64,000 bases of DNA from an uncultured Litoreibacter sp. (GCA_947494645.1 CANLVO010000001.1:558001-622000); one strand, 5' to 3'. Counted from the stretch's first letter, positions 18,580 to 27,434 are shown. A program made the numbers and translations. Notes: generated from the sequence alone by a model not told the origin.

Positions 18580-18996
18580 ATGCAGACTGTCTTTTCTTTG
18601 AGCACGCGAGGTCCAGGCCTGCTGGAGTTCACGCAGGATGTGGTGAGTTGGCTTGATGGGGCAGGCGATGGACTGGTGACACTATTCGTGCGTCATACGT
18701 CTTGTTCTCTCCTGATACAGGAGAACGCAGACCCAGAAGTGCAAACAGACCTACAAAACTACTTCGCGCGCCTCGTGCCACCAACGACTGATCCGTCGAT
18801 GGCCTATTTGACCCACACATATGAGGGGCCGGACGATATGCCCGCCCATATTAAGGCGTCGCTATTGCCTGTCTCACTGCAAATTCCGGTGCGCGAAGGA
18901 CAAATGGCATTGGGCACTTGGCAAGGGATTTACCTTTTCGAGCATCGAGACAGACCTCATCAGAGGCAAGTCGCGGCCCTCTTTCAAGCCAGTTAG
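18580..18996 (+). CDS. YjbQ family protein (UPF0047)
   Basis: 138 residues. The family signatures are clear: FVRHTSCSLLIQEN near the middle, then the C-terminal GTWQGIYLFEHRDRPHQR with its conserved Trp and His/Arg. YjbQ proteins form trimers, and some show weak thiamine-phosphate synthase activity that can rescue thiE mutants; their true role is unsettled. The ATG at 18580 is taken; an overlapping TTG three bases upstream adds one residue. No good ribosome site is visible, and coupling to the upstream gene is possible. Confidence 0.85.
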   Translation: MQTVFSLSTRGPGLLEFTQDVVSWLDGAGDGLVTLFVRHTSCSLLIQENADPEVQTDLQNYFARLVPPTTDPSMAYLTHTYEGPDDMPAHIKASLLPVSLQIPVREGQMALGTWQGIYLFEHRDRPHQRQVAALFQAS

Positions 18997-19068
18997 CAGC
19001 CAGAACTGTCCATCTATGGGGTGTCCAAATCGCCCCTACCCAAACTCTAGGCGCTGGCATATAGTGGC

Positions 19069-19077
19069 TGTGGATAA
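19069..19077 (-). promoter_or_regulatory. Perfect DnaA box upstream of nrdR
   Basis: TGTGGATAA at 19069-19077 is the reverse complement of the DnaA consensus TTATCCACA, 43 bases before the nrdR ATG. It may let DnaA affect the gene that represses ribonucleotide reductase. A single exact 9-mer can occur by chance, so function is unproven. Confidence 0.5.
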
Positions 19078-19120
19078 CTGGGGATGAACACCCAGCGGAT
19101 TGAGAAGAGGGAAGATCGGG

Positions 19121-19588
19121 ATGCGCTGTCCGTTTTGTGGAAATGTAGACACTCAGGTAAAGGACTCACGTCCGGCCGAGGACCATGTAGCCATCAGAAG
19201 ACGTCGGTTTTGCCCGGCCTGTGGTGGTCGGTTTACAACGTATGAACGGGTCCAACTGCGCGATCTGGTGGTAATCAAGACTTCCGGCAAGCGTGAGGAT
19301 TTTGACCGCGACAAACTGGAGCGTTCAATCCGTATTTCGATGCAAAAACGTCCGATTGATCCTGAACGTATCGATCAGATGATCTCGGGCATCGTACGTC
19401 GGCTGGAAAGCATGGGAGAGACAGACGTCCCCTCGACATCCATCGGTGAGATTGTGATGGAGGCACTGGCACGTATCGACACGGTCGCCTATGTCCGGTT
19501 CGCATCCGTATACAAAAACTTCCAGGCGGCTGATGATTTCGAGGAATTCGTCTCGGAACTGCGCCCGCCGGTCTCCAAAGAAGATTGA
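19121..19588 (+). CDS. nrdR: Transcriptional repressor NrdR
   Basis: 155 residues from the ATG at 19121, which starts the conserved MRCPFCG; an in-frame start at 19100 would add seven residues not seen in the family. The zinc ribbon has C3, C6, C31 and C34, and the ATP-cone domain follows from about 45 ([20 protein letters not shown]). NrdR senses dATP/ATP and represses nrd operons at paired NrdR boxes. It is followed after 4 bp by ribD, a common alphaproteobacterial pairing. Confidence 0.97.
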   Translation: MRCPFCGNVDTQVKDSRPAEDHVAIRRRRFCPACGGRFTTYERVQLRDLVVIKTSGKREDFDRDKLERSIRISMQKRPIDPERIDQMISGIVRRLESMGETDVPSTSIGEIVMEALARIDTVAYVRFASVYKNFQAADDFEEFVSELRPPVSKED

Positions 19589-19592
19589 CCTC

Positions 19593-20735
19593 ATGAGTGC
19601 TGTCGCATCGGCTGGCGTCGATGCGCGCTGGATGCGCTTAGCGCTTGTGCTAGGTCGCCGTGGGTTGGGTCGCGTTTGGCCGAACCCTGCTGTCGGCTGT
19701 GTCATCGTCAAGGACAACCGCGTGCTCGGTCGCGGTTGGACCAAGGACGGGGGCAGGCCACACGCAGAGACAATTGCTTTAGCTCAAGCTGGCGCGGCCG
19801 CACGTGGCGCAACGGTCTATGTCACGCTCGAGCCCTGCGCTCATACGGGCAAAACGCCGCCATGCGCGACAGCGCTCATAGATGCAGGCGTGTCGCGTAT
19901 CGTTGTTGCGCTGCAAGACCCAGACCCGCGGGTCGCAGGCCGAGGGCTGAAAATGCTGCGCAAAGCCGGTATCGAAGTGAACGTGGGAACGCTGGAAGCC
20001 GAAGCGCGAGCCGACCAAATTGGCTTTTTGTCCCGCGTAACTAACGGACGACCCATGGTCACGCTCAAGCTTGCTATGTCTGTCGACGGCAAAATCGCGC
20101 TCGGCAATGGACAAAGTAAATGGATCACCGGCTCTCAAGCACGGCGCGCCGTGCACGCAATGCGGGCAAGCCATGATGCTGTAATGGTCGGAGCAGGCAC
20201 TACGCGTGCTGATGCGCCGTCATTGACGGTGAGGGGGCTGGGCGTGGACCGTCAGCCAGTTCGTCTCGTGGTAAGCTCTCGTTTGGACTTGCCCGTCAAC
20301 GGTCCGCTCTTTGAAACATGCGAAGAAGCTCCGGTCTGGCTCATCTGCGGTGCCAGTGCTTCTGCTGAAGCGCAGTCGGCTTGGCGGGACGCTGGAGCCG
20401 AGGTGCTGAGCACCGAAGCAGACCAAGTCCAGATCGAAGCGGCCCTGAGGTTGCTTGCTGACGCCGGACTAACGCGTGTCTTTTGCGAGGGAGGTGGCCA
20501 GTTGGCTGCCTCACTCCTCCGTGCAGACCTTGTGGATCGTCTGGTGGTATTTACGGCGGGGGTTGCTCTCGGCGCGGATGGTTTGCCGGGATTGGGCGCC
20601 CTAGGGCTAACCGAGTTGGATTCAGCGGCGCGGTTCAAGTTGAATGAGCAGCGGCGCATCGGGGATGATCTGCTCACAGAATGGCGCAGGCCTAGACGCG
20701 GTAATAGTCGCGATACCACTCCACAAAGGCCTTAA
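19593..20735 (+). CDS. ribD: Bifunctional diaminohydroxyphosphoribosylaminopyrimidine deaminase / reductase
   Basis: 380 residues. The deaminase domain has the zinc site H57-A-E59 plus PCAHTGKTPPC (C82 and C91). The reductase domain from about 150 has KLAMSVDGKIA and the distal FCEGGGQLAASLL. It catalyses steps two and three of riboflavin synthesis. The ATG at 19593 begins 4 bp after the nrdR stop. Its last 44 bp overlap the tail of the convergent epimerase gene, and the final 15 or so residues look unconserved. The rest of the rib genes are at 27-31 kb. Confidence 0.95.
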   Translation: MSAVASAGVDARWMRLALVLGRRGLGRVWPNPAVGCVIVKDNRVLGRGWTKDGGRPHAETIALAQAGAAARGATVYVTLEPCAHTGKTPPCATALIDAGVSRIVVALQDPDPRVAGRGLKMLRKAGIEVNVGTLEAEARADQIGFLSRVTNGRPMVTLKLAMSVDGKIALGNGQSKWITGSQARRAVHAMRASHDAVMVGAGTTRADAPSLTVRGLGVDRQPVRLVVSSRLDLPVNGPLFETCEEAPVWLICGASASAEAQSAWRDAGAEVLSTEADQVQIEAALRLLADAGLTRVFCEGGGQLAASLLRADLVDRLVVFTAGVALGADGLPGLGALGLTELDSAARFKLNEQRRIGDDLLTEWRRPRRGNSRDTTPQRP

Positions 20736-21717
20736 CCCCGGTACGCACGTCTGTTGTTGGCGCATAGCCGGTTAAAGATCGCAAGAGATCGGCTTTTGCC
20801 CATGTCCCGGGCACATCGCCGGGCTGCATGTCCATCATGTTCTTTTGGGCCGTCGTGCCTAACGCCTCTTCGATGGCTTCGATATAGGTCATCAACTTTA
20901 CAGGCGTGCCGTTGCCAATATTGACCACCCGGTAGGGTGCTACAGCGGACAGACTATCGCCTTCGGCAATCTGGTCCTCAGAATCCGGGCGCTCCGGCAC
21001 GGCGTCGATCAACAGGCGAATTCCCTGCACAAGATCGCTTACATAAGTGAAGTCGCGCATCATGTCGCCATGGTTGTAGACGTCAATCGGCGCGCCTTCC
21101 AAAATGGCCTTGGTAAACTTGAACAGCGCCATATCGGGGCGGCCCCAAGGGCCGTAGACGGTGAAGAACCGGAACATCGTCGTAGGAATGTCGTAGAGAT
21201 GCGCATAGCTGTGCGCCATGGCCTCGTTGGCCTTCTTGGTCGCCGCATAAAAGCTCATCTGCATGTCGGCCTTGTCGGTCTCCGCATAGGGCATTTCTGT
21301 GTTTGCGCCGAACACGGATGAGGTGGAGGCCATCAAAAGGTGCTTGGGCGCATGCGCCCGAGCGGCCTCGATGATGTTAAAGCTGCCGATGAGGTTGGCA
21401 TCGACATAGGCGCGTGGGTTTTCGATGGACCACCGTACGCCAGCTTGACCGGCCAAATGTACGACGATGTCAGGACTGTGCTCTTCAAACAGACCCATAA
21501 CGAGACCGTCGGTCTCAAGCAGGCCCTCTACGGGGTGAAATGCGCCATTTTGAGCCAGCATCTGATGACGTCGCTGTTTCAACGAAATGTCATAATAGTC
21601 AGTAAACCCGTCAAGCCCGACGACCTTGAACCCGTCTGCCAACAGCCTCGCGCAGAGATGATACCCAATGAAACCGGCTGATCCGGTCACAAGCGCGCAG
21701 CGTTTTGTTTGGGTCAT
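20692..21717 (-). CDS. NAD-dependent nucleotide-sugar epimerase (UDP-glucuronate 4-epimerase type)
   Basis: 341 residues from the ATG at 21717, with AGAGGAG upstream; an in-frame start 54 bp earlier is less likely. The Rossmann motif is GSAGFIG. The catalytic YxxxK is FYAATKK, and GLDGFTDYYDISLK and GVRWSIENP are typical of the CapI/LpsL group that makes UDP-galacturonate from UDP-glucuronate. The neighbouring kps genes suggest that it supplies an acidic sugar for capsule. The activated substrate is inferred from similarity only. The gene overlaps ribD tail to tail by 44 bp. Confidence 0.87.
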   Translation of the reverse strand: MTQTKRCALVTGSAGFIGYHLCARLLADGFKVVGLDGFTDYYDISLKQRRHQMLAQNGAFHPVEGLLETDGLVMGLFEEHSPDIVVHLAGQAGVRWSIENPRAYVDANLIGSFNIIEAARAHAPKHLLMASTSSVFGANTEMPYAETDKADMQMSFYAATKKANEAMAHSYAHLYDIPTTMFRFFTVYGPWGRPDMALFKFTKAILEGAPIDVYNHGDMMRDFTYVSDLVQGIRLLIDAVPERPDSEDQIAEGDSLSAVAPYRVVNIGNGTPVKLMTYIEAIEEALGTTAQKNMMDMQPGDVPGTWAKADLLRSLTGYAPTTDVRTGVKAFVEWYRDYYRV

Positions 21718-21883
21718 ATGGGGTGGCTCCTCTTGACGTACTTGCTTCAATAAAAATGCCGGGTTGGTCAAATGTTGCAGCGCAATTTACGCGATTTACT
21801 GCCATAGCGTGATGGTTTTGCTTGCATTATTTCGCCGCATCGTCGTCACTGGAACCGAGCATTCAGAACCGCAGGGCAGACCT

Positions 21884-22699
21884 ATGAGCATTCTTGGTTC
21901 ACTATTTGGCCGTGGCAAAGCCGAAGACACCACCGCACACACCTCGAAGCCAGACCCAGTGTCTGCGCCACTCGACAACAAACCCGCGCCAGAACAACCG
22001 ATCTTTGTCGTCGGCGATTTGCATGGCCGCGTTGATCTGCTCGAACATATGCTTGAACTGATTGACCTTCAGATCGGGGCCTTGCGGCTGGACAACCCGA
22101 AGCTCGTATTCGTGGGCAATTTGATAGACCATGGTCCCGCCAGCGCAGATGTAATACGGCGGATGCGCGAGCTGACGGGTGAGTTCCCCGCCCACGTCCA
22201 GTGCCTTTTGGGCAGCAACGAGCAGATGTGCCTCGACTTCCTAGAAGCGCCCGTCGCACGGCAAGCTCGTTGGCTTAAGGACGGCGGTGCAATGACACTG
22301 CAGAGCTTTGCAGTCGGCCTGCCTGGATCAGAGCCGCAAGAGGCCGAACGGGTTGCCGCAGAGCTCAAACAAGCGATGGGCGACGAAGTGATCGCTTGGA
22401 TGCGTGCGCTCCCATCGAAAGTCTCGAGTGGAAATCTGCATGTGGTACACGCGGCCGCCGACCCCCGGCGCGCGATGGACGACCAAACCGATCGCGTCCT
22501 AACGTGGGGCCATCCTGAATTTTTGGGCGTGGCCCGCGGTGATGCGCATTGGGTCGCTCATGGACACTCTGTCTTTGAGCAGCCTGAAATGAAAGACAGC
22601 CGCATCTCGGTGAATACAGCAGGGTGGAAGACGTCGGTCCTGTCATCGGCCATGATTTTGCCAGACGGCCGCGTCGATTTCCTGCAAACGAAACCTTAA
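21884..22699 (+). CDS. Metallophosphoesterase-fold (PPP-like) protein with altered catalytic motifs
   Basis: 271 residues from the ATG at 21884. It has the plan of PPP-type serine/threonine phosphatases: GDLHGR near 48, then motifs two and three, then late His motifs HAAADP and HGHSVF. Motif two reads GNLIDHG instead of GDxxDRG, so the metal-bridging Asp is Asn. Motif three reads GSNE instead of GNHE, which loses both the metal-ligand Asn and the catalytic His. It is therefore either inactive as a phosphatase or chemically different. The N-terminal 35 residues are a low-complexity linker. It sits beside capsule genes, tail to tail with kpsC, overlapping it by 4 bp. Confidence 0.72.
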   Translation: MSILGSLFGRGKAEDTTAHTSKPDPVSAPLDNKPAPEQPIFVVGDLHGRVDLLEHMLELIDLQIGALRLDNPKLVFVGNLIDHGPASADVIRRMRELTGEFPAHVQCLLGSNEQMCLDFLEAPVARQARWLKDGGAMTLQSFAVGLPGSEPQEAERVAAELKQAMGDEVIAWMRALPSKVSSGNLHVVHAAADPRRAMDDQTDRVLTWGHPEFLGVARGDAHWVAHGHSVFEQPEMKDSRISVNTAGWKTSVLSSAMILPDGRVDFLQTKP

Positions 22700-24729
22700 C
22701 GCCGCCATAGTGGCGCAAGCGCGCTCAATCTGCGTTGCAGCTTCGCCAGCACTCGATTCCGGGTAGTAGGCTGGGGCAGTTCTGCTGTCGCGAGGCGTTC
22801 CACAGCGACTTCGGGAGGACAGGGCAAGCCCGTTTTAGGGTCAAAGTAGCGTGGATACCCAATCAGACAGGCATGGACCAGCTGCGTCAGCGTGGGGTTC
22901 GCATTTCTGCGAGGAGGAGGCGTGTCACGGTCATCAGTAAGTCCCCAACCCGCGTAGAAAGGCACGCCGTAGCAGGTAACGGGGATCTCACGGATCAAGG
23001 CTTCAAAGCCCAACAGAGAGGTCAATGTCACGACCCGGTCGCAACGCTCTAACAAGGTGATTGGGTCAACGCGTTTGGCGACTAGGTCAACGTTCTCCGA
23101 AAAGGCGCCTTCGCGTAGACCCGCTTCAACATCGGGATGCGGTTTGTAAATGAGGAAGCTCTCGGGAAAGTCGCGTCGAGCAGCCTTGATCAGCATATCG
23201 TTGCTTGGCATTTCTGATGCCCCTGTGAGGACAGAAGCATCGTTTTCAACCTGTCCAACCACCAAGATCACCTCGCGGCCTTGAGCGTCAAATTCTGGGG
23301 CAGGCCCGTCGAGATTGTATTTGCTAAGGCCCGCCTTGATGACATTTCGCCGCAAACGCTCCGCTCGATCCAAGGCATCTTGCGGTAAATCCACCGAAGC
23401 CTTGATCAAAAGCTCCAGATCACTCGCTGACCTAGGATCGTAATAGATGCCGGTCTGATCGGTGACCAAAGAAACAGGCGGAATCAAATCGGCGCCCAGC
23501 CCATGGGATCGCAGAAAACCGTCCTCGACACGGTAAAGAGGCCATTGAGCCTGTCGCGGCAGCAGATCAGAGGTTTTCCCTGCCCACGAAAGTATTGGTT
23601 TGCCTGCCCCGAGCGTATCTTTCTCGGACCCTAAGGTGTCCACGTCCCCAAAGAACTCGGCAAGATGTGGCCGCTTCCACGCGCTCATACCGACGGCGGC
23701 ATAGCCGTGCCTGTCCTGTCTACGGGCCCTGGTCATCGCTTCCAGAGTATCTAGTACAGTTTCCAGCTCACAGAGCCTATCGCGGTACGGGTCATACCAT
23801 TTCGGATAGAGCATCATCGCACCCGCAAAAAGCTGCGCCCGGGTAAGTCGTCGCTGCCTGCGGTCAATTGGTTGGTGATCCTCTGTCAGCCCCCATCCGG
23901 CATAAAATGGCTGCCCAAACACGTTTGGCTTGTGACCGGCCATGATCGCCTCGAACCCTAAAGTGGAACTGACCGTGTAGACCGCCAATGCGCCATCCAT
24001 CAATTCATAAGGAGAGACCGGGTCAGTCAGCAGGGTCATCCGATCTGTAAGATGTTCAGGGCCAAAATGCCCGTTTCGGTGACCGGCTACTGTGTCGGGA
24101 TGTGATTTGATGATGATCCGCGCACCCGGAAAGTCTTGCTGCGCATAGACCAGCATCTCGCGGAAATGCGAGACTGAGGCGTTGCCATACTCAATTGCCG
24201 CGTCATCGCGGGTCTGATCAATGACCAGGACATAACCAGGGGCGGGTGGGGATAGGCTAAGGTCGAGGTCGTTATACTTCGATAAATGAAGTGTTCTCAT
24301 CCGCGCCATCGCGTTCCGTGCACGCGTCAACAGCGCGGCGTCATCAAACGGCGCCTCTGCCAATAGTGTTTCCAAGTCGGATGGTCCGGCGCTGTCAAAA
24401 TAGGGGCGCTGTCGGTCTAGCGTCAGACCCAGCGGTGGCTCACCGGAGCGGCCGGGTTTGATCGAACGCAAGAACGCATCTTCTACATAGAGCAGGGGGG
24501 AGCCCGTAGCGCCGCTCACCACCTCACCGCGTCCAGACGTGGGGCTTTTGCCCCAGACAGCCACCAGGTCATCGGCGCCGGGCTTGCCAAGAGTCAGGTC
24601 GAAGCCGGAAAGGTCTAGGATACGGCGCACTCGAGATTGAGTGAAAAAGCCACCACTAAAATAAAAAAGCCGCGAGCGGTGGGAGGTGCCGCTCGCGGTT
24701 TTGTTTGGGACCTCGGTCCCGGTCGTCAA
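22696..24729 (-). CDS. kpsC: Capsular polysaccharide beta-Kdo transferase KpsC
   Basis: About 677 residues made of two related halves. The motif around LYVEDAFLRSIKPG near residue 85 recurs as YRVEDGFLRSHGLG near 415, and YAGWGLT occurs in both. This is the dual retaining beta-Kdo transferase architecture that builds the Kdo linker on phosphatidylglycerol for group 2-type capsules. Conserved coding begins at RLFYFSGGFF. No ATG exists nearby, so a TTG at 24729, one base after the stop of the upstream export gene, is the best start; a TTG at 24774 is also in frame. A terminator-like hairpin lies just inside this start. Confidence 0.88.
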   Translation of the reverse strand: MTTGTEVPNKTASGTSHRSRLFYFSGGFFTQSRVRRILDLSGFDLTLGKPGADDLVAVWGKSPTSGRGEVVSGATGSPLLYVEDAFLRSIKPGRSGEPPLGLTLDRQRPYFDSAGPSDLETLLAEAPFDDAALLTRARNAMARMRTLHLSKYNDLDLSLSPPAPGYVLVIDQTRDDAAIEYGNASVSHFREMLVYAQQDFPGARIIIKSHPDTVAGHRNGHFGPEHLTDRMTLLTDPVSPYELMDGALAVYTVSSTLGFEAIMAGHKPNVFGQPFYAGWGLTEDHQPIDRRQRRLTRAQLFAGAMMLYPKWYDPYRDRLCELETVLDTLEAMTRARRQDRHGYAAVGMSAWKRPHLAEFFGDVDTLGSEKDTLGAGKPILSWAGKTSDLLPRQAQWPLYRVEDGFLRSHGLGADLIPPVSLVTDQTGIYYDPRSASDLELLIKASVDLPQDALDRAERLRRNVIKAGLSKYNLDGPAPEFDAQGREVILVVGQVENDASVLTGASEMPSNDMLIKAARRDFPESFLIYKPHPDVEAGLREGAFSENVDLVAKRVDPITLLERCDRVVTLTSLLGFEALIREIPVTCYGVPFYAGWGLTDDRDTPPPRRNANPTLTQLVHACLIGYPRYFDPKTGLPCPPEVAVERLATAELPQPTTRNRVLAKLQRRLSALAPLWRR
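24662..24698 (-). terminator. Intrinsic terminator at the 5' end of kpsC
   Basis: Perfect 10-bp stem: CCGCGAGCGG at 24670-24679 and CCGCTCGCGG at 24689-24698, with a 9-base loop. Read on the minus strand it is followed by six T (24663-24668), giving a textbook terminator 33 bases past the export-gene stop. It also lies within the first codons of kpsC as called, so it could attenuate kpsC transcription. Confidence 0.8.
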
Positions 24730-24730
24730 C

Positions 24731-25867
24731 TTAGTTGTTGTCGGCGATATTCGCCAACGCGCTAACAGTACCAAGCGAACCCGTCAGCGTGGAGATAGTC
24801 TTGCTCCAAGTCACAAAGGGCGCTTCGGTGACATACACGGTGTCGTCGTCGCGAATGACAAAATCACGCGCTTCGAACATGCCGTTTGGCTCTGTCAGAT
24901 CAAGTACGTAGACCACGCGCTGTTGACCTTGCAGATCAGTGCGGCCAAGCACCTGATTGGCAATCTCGGCGGGCTCGTTGCGGAATACAAAGACGCCAGT
25001 CGGGTCAGCAATATTGGCGTTCAACCCACCAACTTGAGCCAAAGCCTCAATGGCAGACAGGGTCTGTGTTTCAAACTCAAGCCGGTTCTGAGCGCCAGTT
25101 GAGCCCAGCACAGTAAAGGCGCGGCTGTCTTGCTCGATCAGAATCCGGTCTCCGCCACGCAGGGCGATGTCGAACTCAGGGTTGGTATAAAGGTCTTCGA
25201 ACCAGATCGTGCAGCGATGCGAGCCACGGATCACAGTGATTTGGGCAACCTCAGGCGGCAATGCGATGCCTCCGGCTCGCGCAATCATGGAAGACAATGT
25301 GCGGGTAGGGCGCTCAATGGCGTATAGCCCTTGGCTACCAACTCCGCCGACAAGTGATACTGTCGAACCGTCACCTGCCAGACGGCGTACAATGACCTGC
25401 GGGTCAGGGGTCTGGGTGTCCAGTTTGTTGGTGATGATCCGGCGCAAACCCTCAGGCGTGTTCCCAGCGGCCATGATCCGGCCCGCATAAGGCACGAAGA
25501 TAAAGCCTTGCCCGTCGACCTGCACCTCGTCCAGTGCGGTCGCATTGGCGCCAGCGGCAGCCAAAAGCCCATCATCGACGTTCTCGTATATAAGCAGACC
25601 AAGCGTATCGCCAGGATTGATCGTGTCAGAGCCTACAACGCCTGCGTTCAGAAACGACTGGGAGAAGCCAAGAACCGGTTGAACGGCTGTTGCACGTGTC
25701 ACCCGGCTGTTGACGGACACGATGAACGCGTCGCCTTCATTTTGAACTGATCCTGCAAAGATTTCTTTTTTGCTGGGGCCCGAACGGGGCAAGCCACATG
25801 ATGCAACCAAGGTTGCCACCAAAACAAAGGACGCAATGCGGGCGCCCCTTTTAGATATAGTAGTCAC
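24731..25867 (-). CDS. Outer-membrane polysaccharide export lipoprotein (Wza/KpsD-like OPX protein)
   Basis: 378 residues from a GTG with GAGGAG 8 bases upstream. A lipoprotein signal peptide ends in LVASCG, with the lipidated Cys at about residue 24. The polysaccharide export domain follows (INPGDTLGLLIYEN, then VQVDGQGFIFVPYAGRI). Two SLBB-like beta domains come next, and the C-terminus, rich in small residues, may form the outer-membrane helix. It should form the outer-membrane end of a capsule or exopolysaccharide channel. It lies between kpsS and kpsC on the same strand. The inner-membrane ABC partners are not in the window. Confidence 0.88.
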   Translation of the reverse strand: MTTISKRGARIASFVLVATLVASCGLPRSGPSKKEIFAGSVQNEGDAFIVSVNSRVTRATAVQPVLGFSQSFLNAGVVGSDTINPGDTLGLLIYENVDDGLLAAAGANATALDEVQVDGQGFIFVPYAGRIMAAGNTPEGLRRIITNKLDTQTPDPQVIVRRLAGDGSTVSLVGGVGSQGLYAIERPTRTLSSMIARAGGIALPPEVAQITVIRGSHRCTIWFEDLYTNPEFDIALRGGDRILIEQDSRAFTVLGSTGAQNRLEFETQTLSAIEALAQVGGLNANIADPTGVFVFRNEPAEIANQVLGRTDLQGQQRVVYVLDLTEPNGMFEARDFVIRDDDTVYVTEAPFVTWSKTISTLTGSLGTVSALANIADNN

Positions 25868-25952
25868 TGCGTGAGCTCCTCGTTGGGAAACTGCCTCAAG
25901 ATTTTCTTTTTTTATAAACCTATAGAATCGCAGTGAAAAAGATAGCGTTGTT

Positions 25953-27266
25953 TCAGCGAACCACGTGTAACTGTTGCCGTGGCGTCGCAGTCCCCGCTGT
26001 CAGAGCATCATAAGGGTCATGGATTTGCATCATCATATCGACCACTTGTCTTAGCAACTGCCGACGCCCCCTCGCCGAATAATACCCACCAGGAATTTGC
26101 GAGGTTTCCAGCAAATAATGACGATAATCGCGATAGGCCATACTGTCTGGACGGGTCGGGTTTAGGAAGAATTCCGGTAAAGACTGTGTCGAGACAAACT
26201 CCGGTTTGTTATAGACTGCATCACCAAACGCTTTCAGCGGGAAGCCGCGCCAAAGGACTTGCTGAGCGGCGGTAGAATTCACCGTGACCGCACTGCGTGC
26301 GGTGTTCAGAAGCTCAGCAAGCTTGCCGCCTCTTACAAAATGCACTCGGTCTGTGACGCCATATGTACGGGCCAGCTTCTTAATGAGCCGTCTCAATGGC
26401 ACGCGTCCATCTTCCAGCGGGTGCGCTTTCAGCACGAGGTGATGATGGGTCGGCGCACCAGAGGCAAATCCCGCGATGACCAGCTCCAAAAACTCTGACA
26501 TCGTGTCAAAGCGCGAATGCATCCGAAAGCTGGCATCATGTTCCAGTTGCAGCAGACACAGATGATATGGAAACCCGCCCCATTTGATGCGGCGCGTGGC
26601 AATTGCGCGCGTCAAAGCAGTGACAGGCATGGTCAACAACCGTTTGACGTATAACCAGAATTCGCTTGAGACTGAGATCTCGCGATGTGGCCGGAACTGT
26701 CTGTAGCGCTGATTTCGAAGCAAGACGAAATAGTGGTACAAAGCGCCATAAAATACATGCTCTCGCATGTCTCCCCACCGGGCAGGTGCGTCTGGAAGGT
26801 CCAGATCAATGCCCTCCAGAGCGGTCTGCATTTGCTGGACATCCATCTGCATCAAGCGCGAATTTCCGTTTGCACCCCCACGCTCATAGGTCACCCAATA
26901 GGGCCGTAGATAGCCTTCCTCAAAGACATGAACCGTGAGCCCCGCATCTTTTGCGATCTGAACGGCTTGTGCATGAATGGGACGCGTATCACCATACAGC
27001 ACAATGTCGGTAATTGATTTCTCGGTGATAAGTTCGCGGAAACGGTCCGGCCAAGACGCCTGATCTCCTTCAAAGGGAATATAGCTCTGCCGCTTCGGCC
27101 AGAAAGCCTGGTCCCCTCGGTTGAAGCCTACGCGCCAGACCTGCGCACCAGCGGCCTCAACCATCTTACCCAATCGGTAGAAAAACGGCCCATGAGGTCC
27201 TTGCAAGAAAAGGAAGGTTCTAGAAGCCTCTGGCATAGCGGGCTTTCTCAAGACTTGGTCAACCAT
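25953..27266 (-). CDS. kpsS: Capsular polysaccharide Kdo transferase KpsS
   Basis: 437 residues. Family motifs are LQGPHGPFFYRL near the N-terminus, VFEEGYLRPYWVTYE near 125, LKAHPLEDG near 285 and VNSTAAQQVLWRGFP near 335. KpsS adds the first beta-Kdo to phosphatidylglycerol, and KpsC then elongates the linker. The ATG at 27266 is used; a second ATG ten codons in has a slightly better GAGAAAG site. It is the first gene of the three-gene minus-strand capsule unit and is divergent from ribE. Confidence 0.88.
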   Translation of the reverse strand: MVDQVLRKPAMPEASRTFLFLQGPHGPFFYRLGKMVEAAGAQVWRVGFNRGDQAFWPKRQSYIPFEGDQASWPDRFRELITEKSITDIVLYGDTRPIHAQAVQIAKDAGLTVHVFEEGYLRPYWVTYERGGANGNSRLMQMDVQQMQTALEGIDLDLPDAPARWGDMREHVFYGALYHYFVLLRNQRYRQFRPHREISVSSEFWLYVKRLLTMPVTALTRAIATRRIKWGGFPYHLCLLQLEHDASFRMHSRFDTMSEFLELVIAGFASGAPTHHHLVLKAHPLEDGRVPLRRLIKKLARTYGVTDRVHFVRGGKLAELLNTARSAVTVNSTAAQQVLWRGFPLKAFGDAVYNKPEFVSTQSLPEFFLNPTRPDSMAYRDYRHYLLETSQIPGGYYSARGRRQLLRQVVDMMMQIHDPYDALTAGTATPRQQLHVVR

Positions 27267-27434
27267 TGTTGTACTCTAACCGCTTAAACTCCTCACGCGA
27301 GGGGAGAAACCTTTCCCTAGCTGCAAACTTGGGCCGAAATTGGCGCAATTCGGGGCACCTGAAGGCTTCCGGTCGCACTTGCAGCAAACAGAACAGCGGG
27401 TTACGTCAAACATACAGCCCAAGGAGTTAGCACT

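Noticed and set aside
27267-27434. FMN riboswitch before the riboflavin operon
   Set aside because: The conserved RFN opening (AGGGGGCAG-like) and its closing stem are absent; the spacer only shows a GC-rich stretch and AAGGAG for ribE.
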